From contig CAWAKB010000001.1 in assembly GCA_963782555.1 (NCBI GenBank), positions 868,001-932,000 on the forward strand: a DNA stretch of 64,000 nt. Reading direction: 5' to 3'. The notes under the pieces were generated by a model. It saw only the letters and a program-made list of their open reading frames with translations, made no database searches and was not told the origin of the DNA. The first letter of the stretch is position 1. Every line of letters begins with the position of its first letter. A program made the translations under genes and the position numbers. Of the stretch, positions 20,303 to 29,962 are shown in pieces. This DNA comes from Hyphomicrobium_A sp963782555 (lineage in GTDB: Bacteria; Pseudomonadota; Alphaproteobacteria; Rhizobiales; Hyphomicrobiaceae).

Positions 20303-20883
20303 AACGCAGGTTCAAATTCCGGAGTGCGCGCCTCGTGGCCGCGGGTGCCCTCGGCGTCGCAGTCCTCGGTGCAGCCTTTGCTTTAACGCCGTCCGTCGTC
20401 GCCGCTCCCTCGACGCTTAATGCGACGATCGCCGACGTCGCGCGGCGTTGGCCCGACATCGGCCACATCACGCCGGCCGCGCTCGACCGGCTGATGGCCA
20501 AGCAAGCTGCCGTCATCTTCGATGTGCGCACGCCGGCCGAATACGCCGTGAGTCATTTGCCGGGCGCGGTTCTGGTCAATCCAGACATGAGCGCAGCAGC
20601 CTTCCTCGACCGCTATGGCGATACCGTCAAGGACAAGACGGCGGTGTTCTACTGCTCTGTCGGCGTGCGCAGCTCACGGCTCGCCGAGCGGGTCACGCAA
20701 GGGCTCAAGGTGCGCGGCGCGGCGGCGGTGGATGATCTCGCCGGCGGCATCTTTGCCTGGCACGGACAATCCCGGCCGCTCGTCGATGCCAAAGGCCCGA
20801 CTGAGTATGTGCACCCCTATGACGCGACCTGGGGGCGGCTGCTCGCCCGGCCGCAGCTGGCGCGGACCACGCCGCGCAACTGA
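20299..20883 (+). CDS. Exported rhodanese-like sulfurtransferase
   Basis: 194 residues: signal peptide (VAAGALGVAVLGAAFALTPSVVA), then one rhodanese domain with FDVRTPAEYAVSHLPGAVLV and the active-site loop YCSVGVRSS, where the cysteine carries persulfide. The C-terminus has an unclassified PTEYVHPYDATWG tail. Overlap with the DUF547 stop indicates one operon. It may move sulfur or repair thiols in the periplasm; the partner is unknown. Confidence 0.87.
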   Translation: MKRRFKFRSARLVAAGALGVAVLGAAFALTPSVVAAPSTLNATIADVARRWPDIGHITPAALDRLMAKQAAVIFDVRTPAEYAVSHLPGAVLVNPDMSAAAFLDRYGDTVKDKTAVFYCSVGVRSSRLAERVTQGLKVRGAAAVDDLAGGIFAWHGQSRPLVDAKGPTEYVHPYDATWGRLLARPQLARTTPRN

Positions 20884-20886
20884 GTT

Positions 20887-21589
20887 TTAAGCCGACCGAT
20901 AGGCGCGCAGCGCCGAGCGCGCGATCACCGTGAGGATGGTGACGCCTGCCAGCACGGAGCCGCGTACCGTTCCGGAGATCTTCGATACGCCGATGCGCGC
21001 CCGGTAGCTGACCGGAACCTCCAGATACTTGAGCCCGGTCTCGGCGGCCTTGAGCTGCATCTCCACCGTCCAGCCGTAGGCGCGGTCCTTCACGTCGAGC
21101 GCGCGCAAGGCCTCGGCTCGGATGGCGCGGAAGGGACCGAGATCGCTGCAGGACGTGCCCCAGATGCGGTGGATGAGGCGGCAGGCGAGCCAATTGCCGA
21201 AGCGCTGCTGCGGCGTGAGCGCGCCCGGGCCGCGCATGCCGCGCACGCGCGAGCCCACGACGAGGTCGAACTCCTCCCGTTGCGATCGGGTCGGTGAGCA
21301 ACGCCATCTCCTCGGGGCGGTCGCTGTAGTCGCCGTCGAGAAACACGATGATGTCGGGCGCACGCAGCGCCTTGATCCCCGTCTGGCAGGCGGCCCCATA
21401 GCCGCGCTCGCTTTCGCTGACGACGCGCGCGCCGGCCGCGCGTGCCGCCCGCTGCGTCCCGTCGTGCGAGCCGTTGTCGACGACGATGATCTCGTCGGCC
21501 CACACGGGGATGTCGGCGATGACGCGGCCGATCGCCTGCTCCTCGTTGAGGGCGGGGATGACGACGCCAATCTTTTTACCGTGGCGCAT
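20887..21589 (-). CDS. Family 2 glycosyltransferase (polyprenyl-phosphate type), frameshifted
   Basis: About 234 residues over two frames joined near 21281, where one G appears missing from a GGG run. The N-terminal GT-A part has VVIPALNEEQAIGRVI, IIVVDNGSHDGT and IIVFLDGDYSD (DxD). The second frame continues EEFDLVVGSRVRG and the DPM1/DPG-synthase-like GWTVEMQLKAAETGLKYLEV. Such enzymes make dolichyl/undecaprenyl-phosphate sugars. The adjacent multi-pass transferase gene 11 bp upstream on the same strand could use that lipid-linked sugar. Confidence 0.87.
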
Positions 21590-21600
21590 CGATCCTCTCG

Positions 21601-23086
21601 TTAAGGCGCCCGCAAGCTGGCGCGAATCCGGATCGCCTCAATGGCGAGCGCTGCCCAAACCGGCACCCAGATGAGCCATACGACAAAGCGTCGGAACAGC
21701 TCCGGCTCGTCCGCCGCCGTCAGATAGAAGGACACATAATAGAGGGGTGCCGTCGCGGTCAGAATGAGAAAGCCGAACCACGGGCGGAATGCCAGGAACG
21801 GCGCGAACCAGACGGCATACCAGGGGAATTGCGCGGGCGAGAGGAGCACAAGTGCCCCGACCACAAGGCTGGCGCGGCCTAGCAGCGCGTCGGCGCTGGG
21901 CGCAGGCTTGAGGCTCAGGGCCACGGCCAGCGTTCCCAGAGCGAGAGCGACGGCAAGCCGCGCGACAGGTCCCGCCGCCGCACCGGAGAGGCCCAAAGGC
22001 GCGAGCACGAGGGCGAAAAGATCCTGCAGGGCTGGAAAGAGGGCACTGCTGGTCTGCCAGCGGCCCGCATAGGCGGCAAGTCCGGAGTTGGCTGCGAGCC
22101 CGGCCTGCAGAACAGGCGCGGCGAGCAGAGCAAGGAGCGCGGCGCAGATCGCAAGCGCGAGTGCCAGCGTTCGCGGCCTTGACGCCAGCGGGCGCAGCAC
22201 GAGCGGCAGCAGCAGGACGGGCCAGACCTTGACCCCGGCAGCGAGCACGAGGCCTACGCCAGCCGCGATCTGCCGGCCACGCGCTGCCAGCAGCAGGCCG
22301 AGCAGCACCAAGGGCAGCACGAGGGCGTCCATGTGTGCGGAGTTGATGACCTCCTTGAGAACCAGCGGGTTCCACCAGTAGAGCGCCGACCACAGCAATG
22401 AGCGGCCGGCCGCGTGCAGCAAAGCAAGGATCAGCGCCAGCGTGGCAAGCTCGCACCCAAGGAGAAGCGCGCGCCAAGCCGTCAGGCTCCAGGGCCGGAT
22501 CATGTGCGCCAGCGCAAAGCCCGCCTGCGCCACGGGCGGATAAAGCGTGGTCAGCTCGGGATGGTTGATGCGCTCGATGACCGGGCCCGAACTCGATCGC
22601 CAAGCGGCCGAGCGCCGTTTCCGCGCTGCTTGTGCGCGCGGTCTCAGGCGAAACGGCATAGGGGTTTGCGCCCGCGGCCGTCACGGCGCCGTCCCAGAGA
22701 TAGCGCTGGTAGTCGTCCTCGAGCATTGGCTCGCTGGCAAAGAGCGCGAGCCGCGCAACGAGGCCGGAAAGGCAAACGATTGTGAGGAGGCGCAGGACGT
22801 GCCGCTCGGACGTGGGGGAGGCGCGGATCAGCGGCGGCAGGAGGAGACAGAATACGAGACCCGCCGCGACCAGCGCGGCAATCAGCGTCGGCACCGGCAT
22901 CTCGGCGACGTCGTAGGCATAGCCGAAGCGTGCCGACAGCACGGTCAGCGCCGCGGCGAAGGCGACGACGAGCAGGCCGAGCATCGCCCAGCCTGCCGTC
23001 ACGTAGTCCGTGCGCCGCGCGAGGGGCGCGTCGAGGCTTACGCGGTCGCGGCTGGGGATCAGTTGGAGCCCCGCGGTGTCACGCAT
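21601..23086 (-). CDS. Multi-pass membrane glycosyltransferase (GT-C, DUF2029/mannosyltransferase-like), frameshifted
   Basis: About 494 residues with ~11 membrane helices. The first luminal loop holds EPMLEDDYQRYLWDG, the acidic motif of lipid-phosphate-sugar-dependent GT-C enzymes, followed after the frameshift by NHPELTTLYPPVAQ. The frames join near 22590, where one C too many in GGGCCCGG explains the shift. It likely transfers a sugar from a polyprenyl phosphate across the inner membrane. It is transcribed just ahead of the family 2 gene that may supply the donor. Its start overlaps the 48-residue gene upstream by 28 bp. Confidence 0.82.
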
Positions 23087-23205
23087 TTGTCCTTGCCGGG
23101 GTCATAGATCTTGCCGTCCGGGCACTTCTTCGTTTGGGCCGCGACCTCGAGGCTCGAGGCGGCAAAGGCAAGCGTCGCCAGCAGCGCGACCAGGATTTTG
23201 GCCAT
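23059..23205 (-). CDS. Tiny secreted protein
   Basis: 48 residues: signal peptide (ILVALLATLAFAASSLEVAA) and a 23-residue mature peptide with two cysteines (KKCPDGKIYDPGKDKCVT). Its start at 23205 follows GGAGG on the minus strand. It leads the glycosyltransferase transcript. Function unknown. Confidence 0.55.
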   Translation of the reverse strand: MAKILVALLATLAFAASSLEVAAQTKKCPDGKIYDPGKDKCVTPRGSN

Positions 23206-23449
23206 GTGTGTCCTCCAACCAGAATGCAGATCTGACGCACCATTTAACCCCTGTCTATACGAGTTGGGGGCTTTGAGGGTTACAGGGCGCAAGGGGCGCG
23301 GTTTTTCCCGGGCTCAAGGGCTGGCGGAGGGGGTGCGGAGGGGGTGCAAGGGTCGTCGGTTGCGCCAGCCGGGCCGCACCGCTATCAAAAGCCTTGCGCT
23401 CACGGCCCACCGGCGGTGCCTTGAGACGCCGGCCAGATCGCAAGCGCGC

Positions 23450-23890
23450 ATGGAAGACTTGAAGCTGATTGCCTTGGACCCCGAGGATCTCAAGGTCCTG
23501 TCCTGCCATCTGCAGGACGCTGTGATCCGCGTGGGGGATATGGCCTATTTGAAGAAGGAGATGCGGTTCGCGGCCATCGCCAACCGCTTCGACTGGGAGC
23601 GCGCGGCCCAGGCCCGTGAGGCGACCTACCAGCGGCGCCGCACCGGGCTGCGCTTCGAGCGGGTGAAATCGGCAAAGCTGCAAGGCATCGACCTGGGGCA
23701 GAAGGACGCCGCCCTCGAACTGCTTGCGGTCACATTCGAGCCGGGGGAGGAACCCTCGGGCGTGCTGACGCTTCTATTCTCCGGCGGAGCTGCAATCCGC
23801 CTCGAGGTCGAATGCATCGAGGGGGAGCTGCGCGATCTCGGCGCCGCATGGCACACGAGTGTCAAGCCCGAGCATGCGAGCGACGATTGA
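23450..23890 (+). CDS. DUF2948 family protein
   Basis: 146 residues with the family's LIALDPEDLKVLSCHLQDAV start and FDWERAAQAR and FEPGEEPSGVLTLLFSGGAA. DUF2948 is an alphaproteobacterial family of unknown function encoded next to hisD, as here. The 244 bp before it hold no gene I can support. Confidence 0.92.
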   Translation: MEDLKLIALDPEDLKVLSCHLQDAVIRVGDMAYLKKEMRFAAIANRFDWERAAQAREATYQRRRTGLRFERVKSAKLQGIDLGQKDAALELLAVTFEPGEEPSGVLTLLFSGGAAIRLEVECIEGELRDLGAAWHTSVKPEHASDD

Positions 23891-23930
23891 TCAACGACGT
23901 TTGAGGGAGACGGCTCTAGCCGAAGAGAAG

Positions 23931-25241
23931 ATGCCGAAGCGGCTTCAAACGGGCGCCCCCGGCTTTGAGGAGGCCTTCGTGGCCTTTCTTGCCGAGAAGC
24001 GCGAGGTTTCCGCCGACGTCGACGCGGCCGTGGCGAAAATCATCGCTGACGTGCGCCAACGCGGCGATGCGGCCCTCGTCGCGCTTTCGCGCCAGTTCGA
24101 CCATATCGATCTGGAGAAGGTGGGCTTGCGCGTCTCCAAGGAGGAGCTGCGCGGCGCGGTCGGCGCGTGCGATAAGGAGACGCTTGCGGCGCTGGCGCTC
24201 GCATCCGAGCGCATCGACGAGCATCACCGGCGCCAGCTTCCCGTCAACGAGCGCTATACCGACGCGCAGGGCGTCGAGCTCGGCTGGCGCTGGACCGCGG
24301 TGGAATCGGCAGGTCTCTACGTGCCGGGCGGCCTTGCCTCCTATCCCAGCTCGGTGCTCATGAACGCCATCCCCGCCAAGGTGGCCGGCGTGCCGCGCCT
24401 GGTGATGGTGGTGCCGGCGCCGAGGGGCGAGCTCAATCCGCTGGTGCTGGCGGCAGCCGAGCTTTGCGGCATCGAGGAGGTCTACCGCATCGGCGGCGCG
24501 CAGGCCGTGGCCGCGCTTGCCTACGGCACCGAGACGATCGCAGCGGTGGCCAAGATCGTCGGTCCCGGCAATGCCTACGTTGCCGCCGCCAAGCGCCAGG
24601 TGTTCGGCCAGGTCGGCATCGACAGCATCGCGGGGCCGTCGGAAGTGCTGATCATCGCCGACAAGAACAACGATCCCGAGTGGATTGCGGCCGATCTGTT
24701 GGCGCAGGCCGAGCACGACACCGCTGCGCAGTCCATTCTTATGACCGATGACGCCCCGTTTGCGCGCGCGGTGGAGGCGGCGGTGGCGCGCCAGCTCGAG
24801 GTGCTGCCGCGCGGCAACATCGCCGGCGAGAGCTGGAGCGTGTTTGGCGCGGTGATCGAGCTCGATTCGCTCGACGAGGCGCCGGCACTGGCCGACCGCA
24901 TTGCCGCTGAGCATCTGGAGATCGCCACCGAGGACGCCGAGGCGCTGTCGGAGCGTATCCGCAACGCGGGCGCGATCTTTCTCGGCAATCGGACCCCGGA
25001 AATGATCGGGGACTACGTCGCCGGCTCCAACCACGTGCTGCCGACGGCGCGCAGCGCGCGTTTCTCCTCCGGTCTGGGCGTGCTCGACTTCATGAAACGC
25101 ACCTCGCTTCTGAAGCTCGACAGCGCCGCGCTTTCCGCGCTCGCACCGGCGGCCATGGCGCTGGCGCGTTCCGAGGGGCTCGAGGCGCATCGCCGCTCCG
25201 CCGAGATCAGGCTCAAGCCAACGGCACAAGGCACGACATGA
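23931..25241 (+). CDS. hisD: Histidinol dehydrogenase
   Basis: 436 residues, the normal length. Zinc- and NAD-dependent enzyme performing the last two oxidations of histidine biosynthesis. Visible motifs: GLYVPGGLASYPSSVLMNA, IVGPGNAYVAAAKRQV, IDSIAGPSEVLIIAD, LLAQAEHD (zinc-ligand region), AEHLE and GSNHVLPT. The ATG at 23931 is chosen because the family N-terminus starts there; an upstream in-frame ATG would overlap DUF2948. The stop overlaps the next start. Confidence 0.96.
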   Translation: MPKRLQTGAPGFEEAFVAFLAEKREVSADVDAAVAKIIADVRQRGDAALVALSRQFDHIDLEKVGLRVSKEELRGAVGACDKETLAALALASERIDEHHRRQLPVNERYTDAQGVELGWRWTAVESAGLYVPGGLASYPSSVLMNAIPAKVAGVPRLVMVVPAPRGELNPLVLAAAELCGIEEVYRIGGAQAVAALAYGTETIAAVAKIVGPGNAYVAAAKRQVFGQVGIDSIAGPSEVLIIADKNNDPEWIAADLLAQAEHDTAAQSILMTDDAPFARAVEAAVARQLEVLPRGNIAGESWSVFGAVIELDSLDEAPALADRIAAEHLEIATEDAEALSERIRNAGAIFLGNRTPEMIGDYVAGSNHVLPTARSARFSSGLGVLDFMKRTSLLKLDSAALSALAPAAMALARSEGLEAHRRSAEIRLKPTAQGTT

Positions 25242-25735
25242 GCGAAGCGGCACAGCCGACCGCTGAGAGCAAATCCCGGCTCGTCGCCATAACGCTCGAC
25301 GAGAAGTCGACCGCGACCAAGAACCCCAACATCGAGCACGAGCGCGAGGTGGCGATCTTCGACATCCTCGAAGGCAATCGCTTCGTGCTCGAAGGGCGTG
25401 ACGACGGGCCCTATACGCTCAACTTAGGCATCGTCGAGGACCGTCTTGTGTTCACGGTCGGCGACGAGACCGGCGAGACGCTCGTCACCCACATGCTGTC
25501 GCTGACGCCGCTCAAACGCATCATGAAGGACTACTTCCTCGTGTGCGAGAGCTACTACCAGGCCATCCGCACCGCCCCGCCCTCGCGCATTCAGGCGATC
25601 GACATGGGCCGGCGCGGTCTGCACGACGAGGGAAGCGTCATATTGATGGAGCGACTCGCCGGCAAGATCGGGGTCGATCTCGATACGGCGCGACGCCTGT
25701 TCACCTTGATCTGCGCGCTGCACTGGAAGGGATAG
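25238..25735 (+). CDS. UPF0262 family protein
   Basis: 165 residues with ITLDEKS, NIEHEREVAIFDILEGNRF and LHDEGSVILMERL, the hallmarks of this alphaproteobacterial family found after hisD. Role unknown. The ATG overlaps the hisD stop (ATGA), so the two are coupled. Confidence 0.93.
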   Translation: MSEAAQPTAESKSRLVAITLDEKSTATKNPNIEHEREVAIFDILEGNRFVLEGRDDGPYTLNLGIVEDRLVFTVGDETGETLVTHMLSLTPLKRIMKDYFLVCESYYQAIRTAPPSRIQAIDMGRRGLHDEGSVILMERLAGKIGVDLDTARRLFTLICALHWKG

Positions 25736-25740
25736 CCCGC

Positions 25741-26244
25741 ATGTCTCGGGAGGTGGTGGGCGGCGCCGAGACGGACACACCGACGCCAGCCGCCGCGCGC
25801 GAGCTTCCCGGCGCCGTGCTCTTTGCCTGCACCATGAACACCGTGCGCTCGGTCATGGCCGCAGCGATCCTGCGCCATCTTGCGGGCCAGCGCTCCTACG
25901 TGCGCTCAGCCGGCGTGAAGGCCGGCGAGCCCGATCCCTTCGTCACCGCCGTCATGGAGGAGATCGGCATCGACGTGTCGCAGCACAATCCGCAGACGCT
26001 GCAGGATCTGCACGACACCTCCTTCGATCTCATCATCACGCTGTCGCCGGAGGCGCACCACCAGGCGCTCGAGCTGACGCGCACCATGGCGGTCGATGTC
26101 GAGTACTGGCCGACGCTCGACGCCACGATGATGCTGGGGCAGGGCAGCCGCGACCAAGTCCTTGCCTATTACCGCGGCGTTCGCGATGGGCTCTTCGAGA
26201 AGATCAGGACGCGGTTTGGGTTTGAAGGCGGCCCGACGGTGTGA
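25741..26244 (+). CDS. Low-molecular-weight protein-tyrosine-phosphatase / arsenate reductase-like protein
   Basis: 167 residues. The P-loop is in VLFACTMNTVRSVMAAAIL (C-x5-R-S), with TLSPEAHHQALEL and a C-terminal acidic region. In this gene neighbourhood the protein is a conserved member of the hisD block; its substrate is unknown. The usual Asp-Pro general-acid loop is not obvious, so catalytic activity is uncertain. Its 3' end overlaps the convergent cyclase gene by 41 bp. Confidence 0.87.
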   Translation: MSREVVGGAETDTPTPAAARELPGAVLFACTMNTVRSVMAAAILRHLAGQRSYVRSAGVKAGEPDPFVTAVMEEIGIDVSQHNPQTLQDLHDTSFDLIITLSPEAHHQALELTRTMAVDVEYWPTLDATMMLGQGSRDQVLAYYRGVRDGLFEKIRTRFGFEGGPTV

Positions 26245-27573
26245 CGGGCTCGTCCGCCGCGCTGCGCGCGACGAGAAACCATGTCTCCTGGGTGCCGATG
26301 CCCTTGATGTCGATCGGTCCGCGCGGCTCGAACGCGAACTCGTCTCCGAGCTTGGCACGGCAGCTCGGGCAGACGAGGACGCGGCCTGGTGCCGACAAGC
26401 CCTCGAGCCGGCTTGCGAGGTTCACGGCATCGCCCCAGACGTCGTAGCTGAACTTGCGCGTGCCGATGACCCCGGCGGTAACCGGCCCCGAGGCGAGGCC
26501 GACGCGAATGTTGATGTTGAGGCCCGTCTCGTTGCGCAGCCGCGCGATGCAATCGAACATGTCGAAGGCCATGCGGGCGAGCCGCGCGGTGTGGTCGGGG
26601 ACGGGCTCGGGCAGACCCGACACGACCATATAGGCGTCGCCGATGGTCTTGATCTTTTCCACGCCGTGGCGGACCGCGAGCGCGTCGAACTGCGACACGA
26701 TGCGGCTCAAGAGGTCGACCGTCTGCTCGGCGCCGAGGCCTCGCGCCAGCGCGACGAAGCCCGAGATGTCGGCGAACATTATGGATGCGTCGTCGATCTG
26801 GTCGGCAATGACTTTGCCGGGACTCGCCTTCAGCCGCTCGACGATGGCGTCGGGCAGCACATTGCGCAAAACCGCGTCGGTCTCGGCCTTGGCGCGCTCC
26901 ACCAGGCTAAAGGCGTACCAGACGCAGGCAGCGATCAGCACGACGGTGGTGACGGCGCCCTGCACGTAAAGCGAGTCCGCCACCGGTTGCTCGGAGGGCG
27001 AAACACGCCCAGGGCCGGAAACCAGAACCACGAGCAGATATGCAGGATGAGGCCCAGTCCGACCACGCCGATGATCAACCAGATGCGGTTCAGGCCGAAG
27101 ATCACGAACGCGGCCGCTGCCGCAATGAGGTACTGCAGCTGCGCCCCGCCCTCGCGGCTGAAAAAATCGCCAAAGCCGAGCAGGGCTGCGTACTCGGCGC
27201 CGACGATGAGCAAGCCGCCGGCGATCTCGCTGATACGGTGGGCGAACGGCACCAGCAGCATCATGACGACCAGCGCCAGATTGAGAACGATCATCGGCGC
27301 GTAGGTGCGGGCGTCCTGAACGGTCTGCTGGACGGCATAGATCAGCGTCGTGACCGCGATCAGGTAGGCCACCATGTTGAGGATCTTGAGCCGACGCTTG
27401 ACGTCGGGCGGGTAGCCGCTGGTGCCGGCCTCCGCGAGAAGGCGCAGGAGTGCCCGCACGCGGCGCACGAGGGGGCGATCGCGGAAGCTGCGAAAGCGCA
27501 CCTTGGCGCCTGCGCCCAACCTACGCAGGAACGCTAAGAACGGCATATCGCGGGCAGCACCCATCGGCATCAT
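26204..27573 (-). CDS. Membrane class III adenylate cyclase, frameshifted
   Basis: About 456 residues. The N-terminal half has six hydrophobic helices, as in MASE2-like or related membrane sensors. A frameshift near 27000 (a T apparently lost from a T run) leads into a last helix and a linker AVLRNVLPDAIVERLK. The cyclase domain follows: FADISGF (metal Asp), EKIKTIGDAYM (purine-selecting Lys), YDVWGDAVNLASRLE (Asp and transition-state Asn/Arg). All residues expected for cAMP synthesis are present. It lies downstream of a Crp/Fnr gene on the same strand, separated by two palindromes. Confidence 0.88.
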
Positions 27574-27648
27574 CTAGTGTCCCGATCGCGAAGTTCGTCA
27601 GATTTCGCGGCAGGCATTGAACGATCTTCGCGATCGAAAGGACACTAG
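27574..27648. repeat. Palindromic element 1 with CTAGTGT/ACACTAG ends
   Basis: A 75-bp imperfect palindrome. The left arm CTAGTGTCC then CGATCGCGAAG pairs with the right arm, which carries a 3-nt TTT insertion and one mismatch. It abuts the cyclase start codon region. A sibling with the same termini lies 13 bp away. Confidence 0.8.
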
Positions 27649-27661
27649 CAAGATTGTGCTT

Positions 27662-27737
27662 CTAGTGTGATTCAGATCGAGAAATTCGCTCGAAGGTGTG
27701 CTGCGAGCAATGGCGAATTTCTCGATCATCACACTAG
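27662..27737. repeat. Palindromic element 2 with CTAGTGT/ACACTAG ends
   Basis: A 76-bp imperfect palindrome with arms CTAGTGTGAT...GATCGAGAAATTCGC and the complement. Termini are identical to those of the neighbouring element, while the inner stem differs, so they are two members of one family rather than a plain duplication. They fill the gap between the cyclase and Crp/Fnr genes. Confidence 0.8.
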
Positions 27738-27800
27738 CAGGAGTGACCGTCCGCTCTTAGCCCAGGTTGCGGCGATGGGTTAAGGAGAGCCCCTTTGCGG

Positions 27801-28499
27801 TCATTCCGAGCCGGCGATCATCAGCAACTCCTCGATGTCGCAGATGATCCGCCCCTCGCGCCGCTCCAGCGCCCCGCTCGATTCCAGGAGCGACAGCGCC
27901 GTGTTGACCTTGGGCCGGCTGGCGCCGATCAACAGGGCAAGCTCGCTTTGCGACATGGGCAGCTCGATGGTGATGCGGCCCTCCCCACAGCCAGGGTCCT
28001 TCTGGCGCGCAGCGGCGAGGAAGAAGCGGGCGAGCCGGCCCTCGATCGGATAAAGCGCAATCGCCTCGAGCTGCTGGTCCGCCTCGCGCAGACGCGAGCA
28101 CAGAAAGCGCATGGCGGCGTCGCCGACCAGCGGGTGGGTGTCGACCAGCCGCTTGAAGGCGGGTTTCGACAGCGTGAGCGCGGTCACTTTGTTGACGGCG
28201 GTCGCATCGGCGCTGCGCGGGCCGCCATCGAGCATGGCGATCTCGCCGAAGATGGCCCCGGGCTCGGCGTGCGCAAACGACAGCTCGCGGCCCTCCGCGG
28301 TCAGCACGGAGAGGCGCACGCGGCCCGTTACGACCAGAAAGATCTCGCGGCCGGCATCCCCGCGCGCGAATATGACCTGGTTGGAATCGAAGGCGACTTC
28401 CCGCATCTCGTCGGCGATCGCACGCCGGTCCGCCTCGTCGAGCGGGCCAAACAGCGACGTCTTCCCGAGCAGCTCGACAATGGCGCTCTTGGCAATCAT
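27801..28499 (-). CDS. Crp/Fnr-family cyclic-nucleotide-binding transcriptional regulator
   Basis: 232 residues. The cNMP-binding barrel shows IFARGDAGREIFLVVTGRVRL and AIFGEIAMLDGGPRSADATA, close to the phosphate-binding cassette GE-x-A-x-x-x-x-x-R-S-A, which favours cAMP/cGMP over Fe-S sensing; Fnr cysteines are absent. The helix-turn-helix is MSQSELALLIGASRPKVNTALSLLE. The adenylate cyclase follows on the same strand, suggesting a local cAMP circuit. The ATG at 28499 starts the family N-terminus. The 343 bp up to maf hold nothing I can call. Confidence 0.92.
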   Translation of the reverse strand: MIAKSAIVELLGKTSLFGPLDEADRRAIADEMREVAFDSNQVIFARGDAGREIFLVVTGRVRLSVLTAEGRELSFAHAEPGAIFGEIAMLDGGPRSADATAVNKVTALTLSKPAFKRLVDTHPLVGDAAMRFLCSRLREADQQLEAIALYPIEGRLARFFLAAARQKDPGCGEGRITIELPMSQSELALLIGASRPKVNTALSLLESSGALERREGRIICDIEELLMIAGSE

Positions 28500-28842
28500 G
28501 GTTCCAGACCCTGTCAGCGCGGCCAGCCCAGGCCGATATAGCCTGAAAAACGTGTGCCATGGCAACGACGTATTGGCCACTTGCTTTTGCGGGCCCGGCT
28601 TTGCATTGTCTGCCCCAACCGGCGTCTTTCCCCATGTTTGGCGCCGGAATAAAGAGCCCGTAACCATCCCTGGGTGTCCGGTCGGCGTCACGGCGCTGCC
28701 TTCGTCTTCAGGGTAAGCTCGGGCGCGTTGAGCGCGGTCCGGTCTTGCCCCGTGCGGCCCGTAGCGGTGCGTTTCATGCACAAGTCGTCCTCAACTCCGC
28801 GTCGACCATGTCCGATGCCCTTTCCCTGCAGGTGATCGCTCC

Positions 28843-29586
28843 ATGACCGCAAAGGCCGTCTTCCTGACCTCGCTGAGCCGCACCGACCGACCGCGCCGCG
28901 AAACCTTGCGCCGCGAACTCGCCCGCGCCCATGCCGGTCGCGAGGAAGGGGCGCCGCGTCCGACCCTGGTGCTGGCCAGCGCCAGCCCGCGCCGATTGCG
29001 GCTCCTGTCGCAGGTCGGTGTGGAGCCCGATGCTTTGCGGCCGGCCGAGATCGACGAGTCCGCGCGTCGCGGCGAGATGCCCCGCGCCTACGCGGCGCGC
29101 CTGGCGCGCGCCAAGGCAGAGGCCGCGCGCGACCAGATCGCCAACGACAAGGACATCGCCGGCGCTTATGTGCTGGCCGCCGACACCGTCGTCGCCGTCG
29201 GGCGGCGCATTCTCATGAAGCCCTCGAACATCGAGGAGGCGGCGAGCTGCCTGGAGCTTCTGTCGGGGCGCGCGCACCGCGTCTTGACCAGCGTCTGCCT
29301 GATCACGCCCGACGACCGCGTGCGCCACAAGATCGTCGACACGCGCGTGCGCTTCAAGCACCTGTCGCGCGAGGAGGTCGAGGCTTATATCGCCTCCAGG
29401 GAATGGCGCGGAAAGGCCGGCGGCTACGCCATCCAAGGGCTCGCCGGCTGCTTCGTGCAGAAGATCGTGGGCTCCTACACGAGCGTCGTGGGCCTGCCGC
29501 TGACCGAGGTGGTGGCGCTGTTGGCCAGCGAAGGCTTCCCCATCCATTTCGCCTGGGTGCGGGCGGCCGAGCTCGACCCAACCTAG
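28843..29586 (+). CDS. maf: Maf-like nucleoside triphosphate pyrophosphatase
   Basis: 247 residues, about 45 longer at the N-terminus than usual. The Maf core begins at LVLASASPRRLRLLSQVGV and includes VLAADTVVAVGRRILMKPSN, YIASREWRGKAGGYAIQGL and VGLPLTEV. The family hydrolyses dTTP/UTP or modified nucleotides. The basic N-terminal extension (RTDRPRRETLRREL) may mean a later true start, but no good alternative ATG exists. In related genomes infA lies just before maf; it is not in this window. Confidence 0.92.
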   Translation: MTAKAVFLTSLSRTDRPRRETLRRELARAHAGREEGAPRPTLVLASASPRRLRLLSQVGVEPDALRPAEIDESARRGEMPRAYAARLARAKAEAARDQIANDKDIAGAYVLAADTVVAVGRRILMKPSNIEEAASCLELLSGRAHRVLTSVCLITPDDRVRHKIVDTRVRFKHLSREEVEAYIASREWRGKAGGYAIQGLAGCFVQKIVGSYTSVVGLPLTEVVALLASEGFPIHFAWVRAAELDPT

Positions 29587-29604
29587 AGCGCGAGCGGTTG
29601 CGTC

Positions 29605-29853
29605 ATGGCAAGCAAGAATGCGTCACCTGCCGGGTCCAGCTACGGCCGCTGCCCGATCTGCAAGGCGCCGACCGATATGGACTTTCGGCCGTTCTGCTCG
29701 GCGCGCTGCCGCGATGTCGATCTGTCGCGGTGGCTCAAGGGCGGCTATGCCATCCCCGGCGGGCAGGCAGAGTCGGACGAGGATGGGGAGGATGCGGCGG
29801 CGCAACGGGCGCCGCCGGCCGGCGCTGGCGACGAGGGCGACGAAAATCCCTGA
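29605..29853 (+). CDS. yacG: DNA gyrase inhibitor YacG (zinc-binding)
   Basis: 82 residues. The four zinc ligands are in CPICKAP and FCSARCRDVDLSRWL, with GGYAIPGG after them and an acidic tail. YacG binds GyrB and inhibits gyrase. It follows maf by 18 bp in the usual order and precedes tRNA-Phe. Confidence 0.9.
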   Translation: MASKNASPAGSSYGRCPICKAPTDMDFRPFCSARCRDVDLSRWLKGGYAIPGGQAESDEDGEDAAAQRAPPAGAGDEGDENP

Positions 29854-29962
29854 GCCGCAAGTCGTTTAGGCGATCGGCATGGCGCGCATGCGGGCGCTGG
29901 ACAGGCGCGGGGGGCCTCTCTATAACGGCCGGGCTTCGGCGCGAGGTGAGGCCGAGGCTCAT

